Shown piece after piece: positions 1 through 6,052 of a stretch of DNA of 11,190 nt. The stretch covers positions 1 through 11,190 of the forward strand of contig CAZOMV010000141.1 of the NCBI GenBank assembly GCA_964580995.1, given 5' to 3'. The translations under genes and the position numbers were made by a program. Numbering within the stretch: the first letter of the stretch is position 1; every line of letters starts with the position of its first letter. Under the pieces are notes generated by a model that saw only the letters and a list, made by a program, of their open reading frames with translations, did no database searches and was not told the DNA's origin. Source of the DNA: JAKJEP01 sp964580995 (GTDB lineage Bacteria > Planctomycetota > Phycisphaerae > Sedimentisphaerales > SM23-30).

Positions 1-2
1 CG

Positions 3-320
3 ATCCGTCAGGCGATCCAGTATGCCCGGAACGGCTGGGAGGCCTTGTGCCGCTATACGGAAGACGGCGATCTGGCCATCGATAACAATGTCGCGGAGCG
101 ACAGATGCGGCCGATTGCCGTGGGCCGGAAAAACTGGCTGTTCTTCGGCAGTGACCAGGGCGGCCGCACCGCCGCCATCCTCTTTACCATCACCCAGTCC
201 GCCCAGCGCCATCATTTGAATGTGTACACTTATCTCCGCGACCTGATCGCCCGTATCAGCGACCACCCCGCCCCTCGCCTCCACGAACTCCTCCCCGACC
301 AATGGGCCGTCAAGCAATAA
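3..320 (+). CDS. IS66-family transposase, C-terminal fragment (5' end outside window)
   Basis: This is the last ~105 codons of an IS66-type DDE transposase, the enzyme that cuts and joins the element's ends. The reading frame is open from base 3, so the gene starts before the window. The fragment carries the family's signature around the third catalytic acid, seen as IDNNVAERQMRPIAVGRKNW, where the Glu of the DNN..ER motif completes the DDE triad. This is followed by the GSDQGGRTAAI segment and the usual C-terminal block (YLRDLIARISDHP...ELLPDQW). The stop TAA lies 34 bp before the element's right terminal repeat, as expected for IS66. Whether the element is intact cannot be judged, because its tnpA/tnpB-like genes and left end are not in view. 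A TTG inside the frame at 45 is not the real start, because homology continues upstream of it. Confidence 0.93.
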   Translation: MRQAIQYARNGWEALCRYTEDGDLAIDNNVAERQMRPIAVGRKNWLFFGSDQGGRTAAILFTITQSAQRHHLNVYTYLRDLIARISDHPAPRLHELLPDQWAVKQ

Positions 321-354
321 ACGAATCCAATCCTACCCGCAACCCATAACCAAC

Positions 355-377
355 CGTGCACTTCCCCGTACGCTTAC
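355..377 (+). repeat. Right terminal inverted repeat of the IS66-family element
   Basis: Read on the minus strand, this 23-bp stretch begins GTAAGCG, the typical outer end of IS66-family terminal repeats, and continues TACGGGGAAGTGCACG. It sits just downstream of the transposase stop. IS66 elements usually duplicate 8 bp of target, so the flanking 378-385 (CGATTTTA) would be the right-hand copy of the duplication. The left copy is outside the window and cannot be compared. Confidence 0.75.
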
Positions 378-544
378 CGATTTTATGCCCGAAAAATTTT
401 TATTTTCGCCCCAACTGCGTAACTTGGGCTAGGGTGGGGCGCGTAAAAAAGCCCCTGGCGATGGAACTGAGAAAGGGTACTGTTCTTTACCCCTCCGGCG
501 GTTCGCTCGACCACGGGCCTGAGGCGTCGAAAAAGGAAAACTAT

Positions 545-1402
545 TTATTTCCCTAACATCGGCAAGGGCGGGATGTTTTTGTTTTTATCGAGACCGGCGC
601 GATTGATGACTTTTTGGCCGGGCTGGGGTTCAATAGTGAAAAATGCATCAGAATAGTCTTCGTCGATGGCGAGGACTTCCATGTTGTATAGGAGTTTGTC
701 GGGATTGTTTTTGTTATACATTTTAGCCTGGAGGATGCGGCTGGTCTGCGGATCGACGATATAGTCGAATCGCTGGTTTTCCCGCTCGAAGGAAAACAAC
801 TGGCAGGGCAGGCCCTGGTAATCCACCGGCTGGGCATCCTGAATTTTGCGGAAGTCGCCGGCCCAGCTTTGGGAGACCATTTTTTCGGAGGTGAACATCT
901 CGACGAACCAGTCGAGAATCATCATTTCGGGGGCGAGGGTCTGGGAGCTGACCATGGTGAGGGTATTGTTCTTCTGGTCGAGGCGGTAATTCATTTCCAT
1001 ATTGGAGGTATTGATGTTGCCGTTGCTCCAGAGCATTTTGACGCAGCCGGGCCTGCGCCACCAGATTTCGACGCTGCTGGTCTTGTTGGCGGCGCCGGCG
1101 GTCGAGGCCATCAGGTGCATCGACTGGACCTGGCTGGCCCGCTGCACGGTGGAAGCCCAGGCGGCCTGGGGATCGACGGCGGAAGGAGCCGGGTTATTAT
1201 TGAGGAACCAGAGGCCCAGCACCACCACAAACGAGGCGGCCAGGGCCAGGGCGGCTTTGCGCCAGGGGAAGACCAAAGACTTAGGGGTTTCCAGGGGGAG
1301 GGAAGACAGGCTGGACAAAAGTTCACTTCGCAGCCGGTCATGATCCTGATGGAACTGCTGATAATAGCTTTGGAGGTCTTTATGTAAGGTAGAACTCATC
1401 AT
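545..1402 (-). CDS. Membrane-anchored anti-sigma-like protein with LolA/RseB-like periplasmic domain
   Basis: Predicted partner and probable inhibitor of the ECF sigma factor encoded just upstream. The chosen ATG at 1402 gives 285 residues and begins 7 nt after the sigma stop. In-frame ATGs about 30 nt earlier would overlap the sigma gene, and no start has a strong Shine-Dalgarno. Layout: a cytoplasmic Gln/His-rich helical segment (residues 1-49), one transmembrane helix (about 50-68, KAALALAASFVVVLGLWFL), then an extracytoplasmic region to the end. That region starts AAWASTVQRASQVQSMHL and contains alternating strand patterns with EIWWRRPG, DYIVDPQTSRI and a C-terminal hydrophobic block. This resembles the LolA/RseB-type fold found in many anti-sigma and sigma-regulator proteins. 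No HxxxCxxC zinc motif is present, so it is not a classic zinc-binding anti-sigma protein. The anti-sigma role rests on synteny and topology; the fold is inferred. Confidence 0.75.
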   Translation of the reverse strand: MMSSTLHKDLQSYYQQFHQDHDRLRSELLSSLSSLPLETPKSLVFPWRKAALALAASFVVVLGLWFLNNNPAPSAVDPQAAWASTVQRASQVQSMHLMASTAGAANKTSSVEIWWRRPGCVKMLWSNGNINTSNMEMNYRLDQKNNTLTMVSSQTLAPEMMILDWFVEMFTSEKMVSQSWAGDFRKIQDAQPVDYQGLPCQLFSFERENQRFDYIVDPQTSRILQAKMYNKNNPDKLLYNMEVLAIDEDYSDAFFTIEPQPGQKVINRAGLDKNKNIPPLPMLGK

Positions 1403-1409
1403 ATCTTCG

Positions 1410-1967
1410 TTACTCTTTCTCTTTCTCATGGACATACTTTTCGATTTTTTCTCTGGCTTTGGCGAGCAGGCGATAAAAGCCTGACCGCGAGACACCTACG
1501 ATTTTCATGGCCTGCTCGATGTCTTCATCCTGGAGATAATACACATGCAAGGCCAGCTTTTCGTCAGGTTCCAGCTTTTCCATCGCCGCCATGAGCCAGT
1601 CGAGCCGGTCATTGCGGGGCGTTTGTTTTTCCGGGGTCAGCTCTTCGGGATCGAGTCCGACAAGGACATGGCGATCACGAGCCTGACTCCGCCGGAATTC
1701 CCGGCAGACATTTCTGGCAATGGAAATCAGCCAGGGGCTGAAGCTCTCGGGATTTTTTAGCTGGCTGAGCCGCTGATAGGCCCTGATAAATACTTTTTGG
1801 GCCAAATCCTGAGCTTCGGCAAGACTACCACTATTTTGTTTACAAACAGCGCGAACCAGAGGGGCAAAGCGATCATAAAGCTGAGCGAACGCAACCGTAT
1901 CGCCATTCATCGCACTGATGACCAAGGCCGCATCATCCGATGTTGCCAAAACCAATCCTCCTGACAT
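1410..1967 (-). CDS. RNA polymerase ECF-type sigma factor
   Basis: A 185-residue ECF (group 4) sigma factor that would direct RNA polymerase to a specific promoter set. Region 2 spans about residues 27-95 and includes FAQLYDRFAPLVRAV and the DLAQKVFIRAYQRL helix, with SPWLISIARNVCREFRR as the -10 recognition and core-binding end. Region 4 spans about 122-176 (LDWLMAAMEKLEPDEKLAL ... GVSRSGFYRLLAKAREKI), with the last part being the -35 helix-turn-helix. The frame is open upstream to 2111, but ATG 1967 gives the usual family length, whereas the upstream extension is AT-rich and unlike a sigma N-terminus. Its Shine-Dalgarno is weak (AGG about 10 nt upstream). The anti-sigma-like gene follows 7 nt downstream, so the two are almost certainly cotranscribed. 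The regulon and the signal are not apparent from the window. Confidence 0.9.
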   Translation of the reverse strand: MSGGLVLATSDDAALVISAMNGDTVAFAQLYDRFAPLVRAVCKQNSGSLAEAQDLAQKVFIRAYQRLSQLKNPESFSPWLISIARNVCREFRRSQARDRHVLVGLDPEELTPEKQTPRNDRLDWLMAAMEKLEPDEKLALHVYYLQDEDIEQAMKIVGVSRSGFYRLLAKAREKIEKYVHEKEKE

Positions 1968-2050
1968 AGCCACTAACCTGCTATGCCATCGACCTTGGGC
2001 CGAGTTCTCTATTAAATTAGTGGCCGGTGGTGATATATTTGTCTCAATAA

Positions 2051-2075
2051 AAACAGGAAATACGTACGCCTGTTT
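2051..2075. promoter_or_regulatory. Dyad AAACAGG-N11-CCTGTTT upstream of the sigma gene
   Basis: Perfect 7-bp inverted repeat with an 11-bp AT/GC-mixed centre that itself contains TACGTA. It lies 84 bp upstream of the sigma start codon, within the presumed 5' untranslated or promoter region on the minus strand. It could be a regulator site or an RNA hairpin. No function is assigned. Confidence 0.35.
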
Positions 2076-2242
2076 GTATAAATAATATATAAATGGTTTG
2101 ATAACAAGCAATTAAAATATTTTGACGTAACAGATAGGGTATTGCTGCCCTTGAAGGGATCGAGGAAGGGATGAATTCATCGCAAATTTGTCATAAGAGT
2201 TTATTTACAAGTATTTTATGGAAATATTTATGGAGTATGATC

Positions 2243-2272
2243 TTGACAAGACAGCCGATAAGACTCTATACT
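2243..2272 (+). promoter_or_regulatory. Sigma-70-type promoter for hflX
   Basis: A perfect -35 (TTGACA, 2243-2248), an 18-bp spacer, then TATACT (2267-2272, five of six matches to TATAAT). Transcription would start near 2279, leaving a leader of only about 35 nt before the hflX TTG start. This would place the strong AAGGAGG at 2274-2280 at the extreme 5' end of the transcript. Confidence 0.75.
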
Positions 2273-2289
2273 GAAGGAGGTAAGAAACT

Positions 2290-2310
2290 ATGATTGAGGA
2301 AAGAACCTAA
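2290..2310 (+). CDS. Putative six-codon leader ORF (MIEERT) ahead of hflX
   Basis: An ATG at 2290 is placed 9 nt after a near-perfect Shine-Dalgarno (AAGGAGG, 2274-2280) and is followed by five sense codons and TAA at 2308-2310. The hflX TTG start lies 2 nt after this stop, in a different frame. The geometry fits translational coupling or start-site tuning of hflX. It could also be accidental, with the Shine-Dalgarno remnant of an older start. If the transcript begins near 2279, the Shine-Dalgarno would be partly lost, which weakens the case. Confidence 0.4.
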   Translation: MIEERT

Positions 2311-2312
2311 AT

Positions 2313-3632
2313 TTGGAGAACAAAGAAACTTATCTGCAAGTTGATCAGGAAACGGCACTGCTGGTGAATGTGACCCTGCCGGGATCGAAAATCGGGCCGG
2401 TGGATTCGCTGGCGGAGTTGGAGTCGCTGGTGGAAGCGGCGGGAGCGATTGTGGTCGGGGCGATGTATCAGAAGCGGGTGAAGATCAACCCGGCTTTTTT
2501 TGTCGGGCGGGGCAAAGCGGTGGAGATTGCTGAACGAGCGGTGCAGTTAGGGGCCAAGACGGTGATTTTTGACGCGGATCTGTCGCCGGGCCAGATTCGG
2601 GACCTGGAAAAGGTGATCGAGCGGAAGGTACTGGACCGAAGTGAATTGATACTGGATATCTTTGCCTCGCGGGCGCAGACGCATGAAGCCAAGCTACAGG
2701 TGGAACTGGCACAGATGCAATATACCTATCCGCGGCTGACGCGGATGTGGTCGCACCTGGATACGGTGGTCGGTGCCGGCGGCGGCGGGCTGGCCGGGGC
2801 GGTAGGCGGGATCGGGACCCGCGGGCCGGGTGAAAAACAGTTGGAAATCGACCGGCGGCTGGTGAAGAAACGGATCAGCGACCTGCGGGAGCAGATTGAG
2901 AAGATTGACCAGCGGAAAAAACGGCAGGTGCAGACGCGGGAGAAGCATTTTACGGTCTCGCTGGTGGGTTATACCAACGCCGGCAAGAGCACGTTGATGA
3001 ATACGCTGACGGGGGCCGAAACATATGTGGCGAACAAGCTCTTTGCGACACTGGACACCAAGACGACCCGCTGGAACCTGGGACAGGATCATACGGTGCT
3101 GCTGAGCGATACGGTGGGATTCGTGCGGGATCTGCCGCATCATCTGGTGGCGTCGTTCCGGGCGACGCTGGAGGAGGCGCTTCACGCGGATCTGCTGCTG
3201 CATGTGGTGGATGTCTCGCATCCGCAGGCGGAGACGCAGATGCAGGCGGTGGAGAAGGTACTGGCGGAGATGGGGTGTCAGAAGAAGGATACGCTGCTGC
3301 TGCTCAATAAGGTAGATAAGCTTACCGCGCGGTCGCAGGGGAATATCATGAAAACGCTGTATCCGCAGGCGCTGCCGGTCTCAGCACGGAGCGGGCTGGG
3401 GATCGACATGTTGGTCGAGGAGGTGACGCGGCGGGTGACGGGGGATCAATTGCGGCTGCGAATTTCGTACGGTCAGGCCAATGGGCGGATTCCAAGCTAT
3501 ATGCGGGCCAACGGGAAAATCATTTCGGAAGATTATTGCGATTCGCAGGTGATTATGGAGGCATATTTGGGGCGGGAGCAACTGCCGGGTTTGACCAAGC
3601 TGCAGCCAAGTTCGTGTGAAATAATCAGTTAA
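2313..3632 (+). CDS. hflX: GTPase HflX (ribosome-associated GTPase)
   Basis: HflX is a TRAFAC-class GTPase that binds the 50S subunit and, in studied bacteria, rescues or splits stalled ribosomes under stress. The 439-residue product matches the family length. The N-terminal HflX domain (about 14-140) contains YFVGxGKA-like FFVGRGKAVEIAE, LDRSELILDIFASRAQTHEAKLQVELAQ and the RGPGEKQLEIDRRL block (about 170-183), leading into a coiled coil (183-210). The GTPase domain has G1 GYTNAGKST (219-227), G3 DTVGF (266-270), G4 NKVD (332-335) and G5 SA (357-358). TTG 2313 is taken as start because the frame is closed by TGA at 2295 and the N-terminal homology begins immediately. A GAGGAAAG 9 nt upstream can serve as its ribosome site. 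The glycine-rich linker at 154-167 is longer than usual. The gene stands alone, with its own promoter. Confidence 0.96.
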   Translation: MENKETYLQVDQETALLVNVTLPGSKIGPVDSLAELESLVEAAGAIVVGAMYQKRVKINPAFFVGRGKAVEIAERAVQLGAKTVIFDADLSPGQIRDLEKVIERKVLDRSELILDIFASRAQTHEAKLQVELAQMQYTYPRLTRMWSHLDTVVGAGGGGLAGAVGGIGTRGPGEKQLEIDRRLVKKRISDLREQIEKIDQRKKRQVQTREKHFTVSLVGYTNAGKSTLMNTLTGAETYVANKLFATLDTKTTRWNLGQDHTVLLSDTVGFVRDLPHHLVASFRATLEEALHADLLLHVVDVSHPQAETQMQAVEKVLAEMGCQKKDTLLLLNKVDKLTARSQGNIMKTLYPQALPVSARSGLGIDMLVEEVTRRVTGDQLRLRISYGQANGRIPSYMRANGKIISEDYCDSQVIMEAYLGREQLPGLTKLQPSSCEIIS

Positions 3633-3633
3633 A

Positions 3634-3651
3634 TTTGACGCCAGCGTCAAA
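3634..3651 (+). terminator. Perfect inverted repeat right after hflX (possible weak terminator)
   Basis: TTTGACGC and GCGTCAAA form an 8-bp perfect inverted repeat with only 2 nt between the arms, starting 2 nt after the hflX TAA. A small loop and lack of a following T run make it a poor intrinsic terminator in the plus direction. It may instead help transcript 3'-end stability. Confidence 0.35.
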
Positions 3652-3810
3652 AGCTCTTCGACCCCTTGTTATTGGGGAGCCAGAATTGTTTTTGGATGTC
3701 AATAGCGACTTTTGGCGGTTCCGTCAAATTATCTCTGTTTTTCAAAAAATAATGTATTACCCCCCTACTTCGAAAGATGATACTGGGCGTTGGTGGAATC
3801 CTATCGCACT

Positions 3811-3829
3811 GCTGCCGGGCTCCGGTAGC
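3811..3829 (+). repeat. Hairpin GCTGCCGG-GCT-CCGGTAGC with flanking direct repeats
   Basis: An 8-bp stem with one G-T wobble and a 3-nt loop, flanked about equally on both sides by the short direct repeats GGTGGAATCCTAT / GGTGGTATCCTAT. No T-tract follows on either strand. The layout could be a small dispersed repeat unit or an RNA structure. One copy in the window cannot decide. Confidence 0.4.
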
Positions 3830-3930
3830 GGGTGGTATCCTATTATAATGGTGTTGTTTGCAGGTGTGATAAGGAGTTTTGATGCAGCGTAGGCGGAGGG
3901 AGTGGGGTCGATTTTTTAGCTGCGATTTCG

Positions 3931-4683
3931 TCAGGTTTTTGGGCGGTCCGGATGGGAGTGGGAGTGGAAAGAGTCGATATTGGGATCGACGATGAGGATG
4001 GGGAAGACGATGTCGCTGAAGCAGCAGGGCAGCCAGACGGAGAAAAAGAGAACCAGGAACATGCTGGCGGCCAGGAGGGGGGTGATGGGGGACTGGGCGT
4101 TCATGAGGATGTGGGCGGCGGAAGCCCAGGTGCTGATGAGGATGTGGCCGGCGTGTGGGAATTTGGTGCGGGGCAGGAACCAGGCGATCAGGATGCCCAG
4201 GAAAGCGGCGGGATTGACCAGATACCAGTCTTCGAGGAAGCCGAGGTGGATTTCGATTTTTTTGTGGGGAAGGTGATGGAGATAGTTAGGCGAGGTATGT
4301 TGGGTGTCCGAGGCGGCGGATAGCGCGGGATCGGCGTGGAGATCGGCATGGGAGGGGATATTCACCATGAAGAATTTTTCGCCCAGATAGGGGATGATGG
4401 AATCGCTGAGGGTGGCGATGCCGACGGAGCTGAAATAGCCGACGAGCAGGACGATCCAGAATTTTGTTTTTCGGCTATGGAGCTTGAAGAGAGAGGCGGT
4501 GACTATGGCGCTGAGGACGACATGGGTGGGGTGGAAGATCAGGAAAAGGGTGTGGCTCCCAGATTGGCTGATGTTTCTAGAGAGGAGCATGAAGGCGATG
4601 CCGAGCAGAGCGCCTACCATGGTGAAGGGCATATGCTCTTTCAGTTCGAGGTACACATGTTTGATTCTGCCGGTTTGGGCCAT
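3931..4683 (-). CDS. Polytopic, histidine-rich inner-membrane protein of unknown function
   Basis: A 250-residue protein not recognised as any named family. Hydrophobic segments are visible at about 19-36, 44-66, 73-92, 155-171, 178-195 and 201-229, giving five or six membrane spans. Notable features are HPTH (51-54) inside a membrane segment and a histidine-rich loop between spans 3 and 4 (HADLHADP ... HTSPNYLHHLPHKK). Further His residues lie in HAGH and a C-terminal SHSHPD tail. Such spacing is suggestive of metal ligands or a metal transporter or enzyme, but this is only inference. ATG 4683 is supported by GAGAGAGGAA 9 nt upstream and a promoter of its own. It is a single gene, convergent with hflX and divergent from the GntR gene. 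Confidence 0.8.
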   Translation of the reverse strand: MAQTGRIKHVYLELKEHMPFTMVGALLGIAFMLLSRNISQSGSHTLFLIFHPTHVVLSAIVTASLFKLHSRKTKFWIVLLVGYFSSVGIATLSDSIIPYLGEKFFMVNIPSHADLHADPALSAASDTQHTSPNYLHHLPHKKIEIHLGFLEDWYLVNPAAFLGILIAWFLPRTKFPHAGHILISTWASAAHILMNAQSPITPLLAASMFLVLFFSVWLPCCFSDIVFPILIVDPNIDSFHSHSHPDRPKT

Positions 4684-4720
4684 ATTATCTTATTCCTCTC
4701 TCAATGCAGATAGTGGAACG

Positions 4721-4748
4721 ATTATATTTTAACGCACCCAAGTTGCAA
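4721..4748 (-). promoter_or_regulatory. Promoter of the histidine-rich membrane protein gene
   Basis: On the minus strand, TTGCAA (4748-4743) and a perfect TATAAT (4726-4721) are separated by 16 bp. Transcription would start near 4714, leaving a ~30-nt leader containing the ribosome site. Confidence 0.6.
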
Positions 4749-4883
4749 TAATATTATAGGGAGGCGTGGGAGCGGGAAGTTGTCATTGAAAAAATATAGG
4801 ACGTTGGTGCGGCAGATTTATTAGTCCGATAAGTTATTTGTATATAGAACTTTACGTTTTTTTCTGATTTTCAATTTTTTTGC

Positions 4884-4912
4884 TTGATTTCCCTCTTCAA
4901 AAACAAGATAAT
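4884..4912 (+). promoter_or_regulatory. Promoter of the GntR/FadR-type regulator gene
   Basis: TTGATT (4884-4889), a 17-bp spacer, and GATAAT (4907-4912, five of six matches). Initiation would be near 4919, exactly at the front edge of the 12-bp tandem repeat. The leader to the ATG at 5023 is about 100 nt and AT-rich. Confidence 0.55.
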
Positions 4913-4920
4913 AAACATAT

Positions 4921-4953
4921 GGCATAACATTAGGCATAACATTAGGCATAACC
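4921..4953 (+). repeat. 12-bp tandem repeat (GGCATAACATTA), 2.75 copies, candidate operator
   Basis: Two complete copies of GGCATAACATTA followed by GGCATAACC, in perfect register. The array starts about 2 nt downstream of the predicted transcription start of the GntR gene, a classic position for an autorepression site. A 12-bp period places the units on nearly the same helix face. GntR sites are more often dyads, so a direct-repeat operator would be atypical. The link to the regulator is inference. Confidence 0.6.
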
Positions 4954-5022
4954 AGGTTTTTTTATACATTACGATTTTATTTTTGATTCATGTGAATTTT
5001 TGTCAAAACGTTAGGAACAACG

Positions 5023-5838
5023 ATGCTCAATAAAAAAAGGAATATCCTGCAAATTGATAAACGCCCCAGTCTTTTCAAAGAGGAGTATTCTACTTTAAAT
5101 CACAGCCAGTCACAGCCAGGAACGGGTGATCCAAATTATTATGACGTACATCTGGTGGATCCGATGGACAAATCGGAGTTGGTGGTGAATGAGCTGGTGG
5201 AATATATCAGCAAACAGGGGTTCCGTCCGGATCAGAAATTACCTTCGGAAAAAGAATTGTGTAAAATTATCGGGGTGGGCAATCGCACGATACGGGAAGC
5301 GCTGTATTGTTTAAAGGGGATCGGGATCGTAAAGTCCCAGCAAGGTACGGGCTGGTATATCAAGGAATTCGATCCTTCCAGCAGTTTAAAATTTTTATCT
5401 CCTTTATTGAAAAGTTTTGGGGGTACCGATCTGTTGCAAATTCTACAAATCCGTTTAATTTTTGAACCCATGGTATCCAGGCTGGCTTCGAAATATATCA
5501 CACAAAGAGGCCTGGACCATTTGAAACATACGCTGGAAATGATGCGGCAAATCCAGGATGGACCGGGTACGGATATGTTTTGGCGGTACGACCGTGAGTT
5601 TCATAATATCTTAGCGCGGGAAGGGGGCAACAATATGCTGGCCATGATCAGTTCCATGTTGACGGGCATCTTCCATGCGGCCACCTGGACCACAGTGGAT
5701 GCGGATAAAGCCTTTATTATCCAGGAGCATCAGGACATCTATGATGCCGTTAAAAATAAGGACGGAGAATGGGCAGGAAAATTAACCGAAAAACATATTG
5801 AGCGGGCAATCGATGCCATAAAAGGTCATAAATCATGA
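5023..5838 (+). CDS. GntR-family transcriptional regulator, FadR subfamily (FCD ligand domain)
   Basis: A DNA-binding regulator, usually a repressor released by a small organic or sugar acid. The winged helix-turn-helix spans about 51-115, with KLPSEKELCKIIGVGNRTI and REALYCLKGIGIVKSQQGTG typical of the GntR motif. The all-helical FCD domain follows (about 135-265). It shows D190 and H194 in the YDREFH segment, with H236 (QEHQDI) and H258 (EKHIERAI), matching the D/H/H/H metal-binding pattern of many FCD proteins. Unusually, about 48 residues precede the DNA-binding domain. They are supported by AGGA 6 nt before ATG 5023, whereas ATG 5164 (residue 48) has only a weak GGTGG. The gene has a promoter with a tandem repeat at its start site and precedes the exported-protein genes, making them plausible targets. 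The effector is unknown. Confidence 0.92.
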   Translation: MLNKKRNILQIDKRPSLFKEEYSTLNHSQSQPGTGDPNYYDVHLVDPMDKSELVVNELVEYISKQGFRPDQKLPSEKELCKIIGVGNRTIREALYCLKGIGIVKSQQGTGWYIKEFDPSSSLKFLSPLLKSFGGTDLLQILQIRLIFEPMVSRLASKYITQRGLDHLKHTLEMMRQIQDGPGTDMFWRYDREFHNILAREGGNNMLAMISSMLTGIFHAATWTTVDADKAFIIQEHQDIYDAVKNKDGEWAGKLTEKHIERAIDAIKGHKS

Positions 5839-6052
5839 CTTGATTCAAGAAAGGAGGTGTGTCGAATCAGACGGAGAGAACCAAAGATTCGCGGAGATTG
5901 AAACATACATAGTAAAGGAAAGGAAAGGAGAAAGCCATCCCCAAAGCACAAGTGATTGAGAAAGGTAATGTGTTACTGTTTAGAGGTTTAGTAAATTGGA
6001 GGATTTTGTAATGAAAAAGGTAAAACAAACAAGAAATTCAAGGAGGTTTGAT
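5839..6052 (+). other. Intergenic leader before the first exported-protein gene
   Basis: No terminator is seen after the regulator gene. The stretch contains a complete Shine-Dalgarno (AAGAAAGGAGGTG, 5847-5859) not followed by a recognisable gene, only a possible 17-codon GTG frame (5859-5912). It also has a purine-rich GGAAA run near 5914-5934. A weak TTGAGA / TTTAGA pair (5956, 5979, spacer 17) could act as a promoter, but the -10 is poor. Readthrough from the regulator gene is possible. Confidence 0.45.

Larger units (their letters stand above)
3633..3930. other. Noncoding interval between convergent hflX and the membrane-protein gene
   Basis: About 300 bp where no convincing gene is seen. 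An 85-codon open frame starting at TTG 3635 has no recognisable homology, no ribosome site and overlaps inverted repeats. The stretch holds an inverted repeat just after the hflX stop, a GC-rich hairpin at 3811-3829, and two near-identical short direct repeats (GGTGGAATCCTAT near 3792 and GGTGGTATCCTAT near 3831) flanking that hairpin. Neither hairpin has a proper T-tract. Confidence 0.6.

Noticed and set aside
356..556. 66-codon frame just after the IS66 transposase
   Set aside because: It begins inside the element's terminal repeat, has no ribosome site and no recognisable protein pattern.
869..1387. 172-codon plus-strand frame opposite the anti-sigma gene
   Set aside because: Gly/His-rich composition typical of an antisense shadow of a GC-rich gene; the minus-strand frame has a transmembrane helix and sigma-gene linkage.
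3635..3892. 85-codon frame after hflX
   Set aside because: TTG start inside an inverted repeat, no ribosome site, no homology pattern.
4921..4953. Start of a CRISPR array
   Set aside because: Units are 12 bp and directly adjacent without spacers.
5959..5984. Promoter for the first exported-protein gene (TTGAGA / TTTAGA)
   Set aside because: The -10 matches consensus at only three positions; noted in the intergenic entry but not called as a separate promoter.
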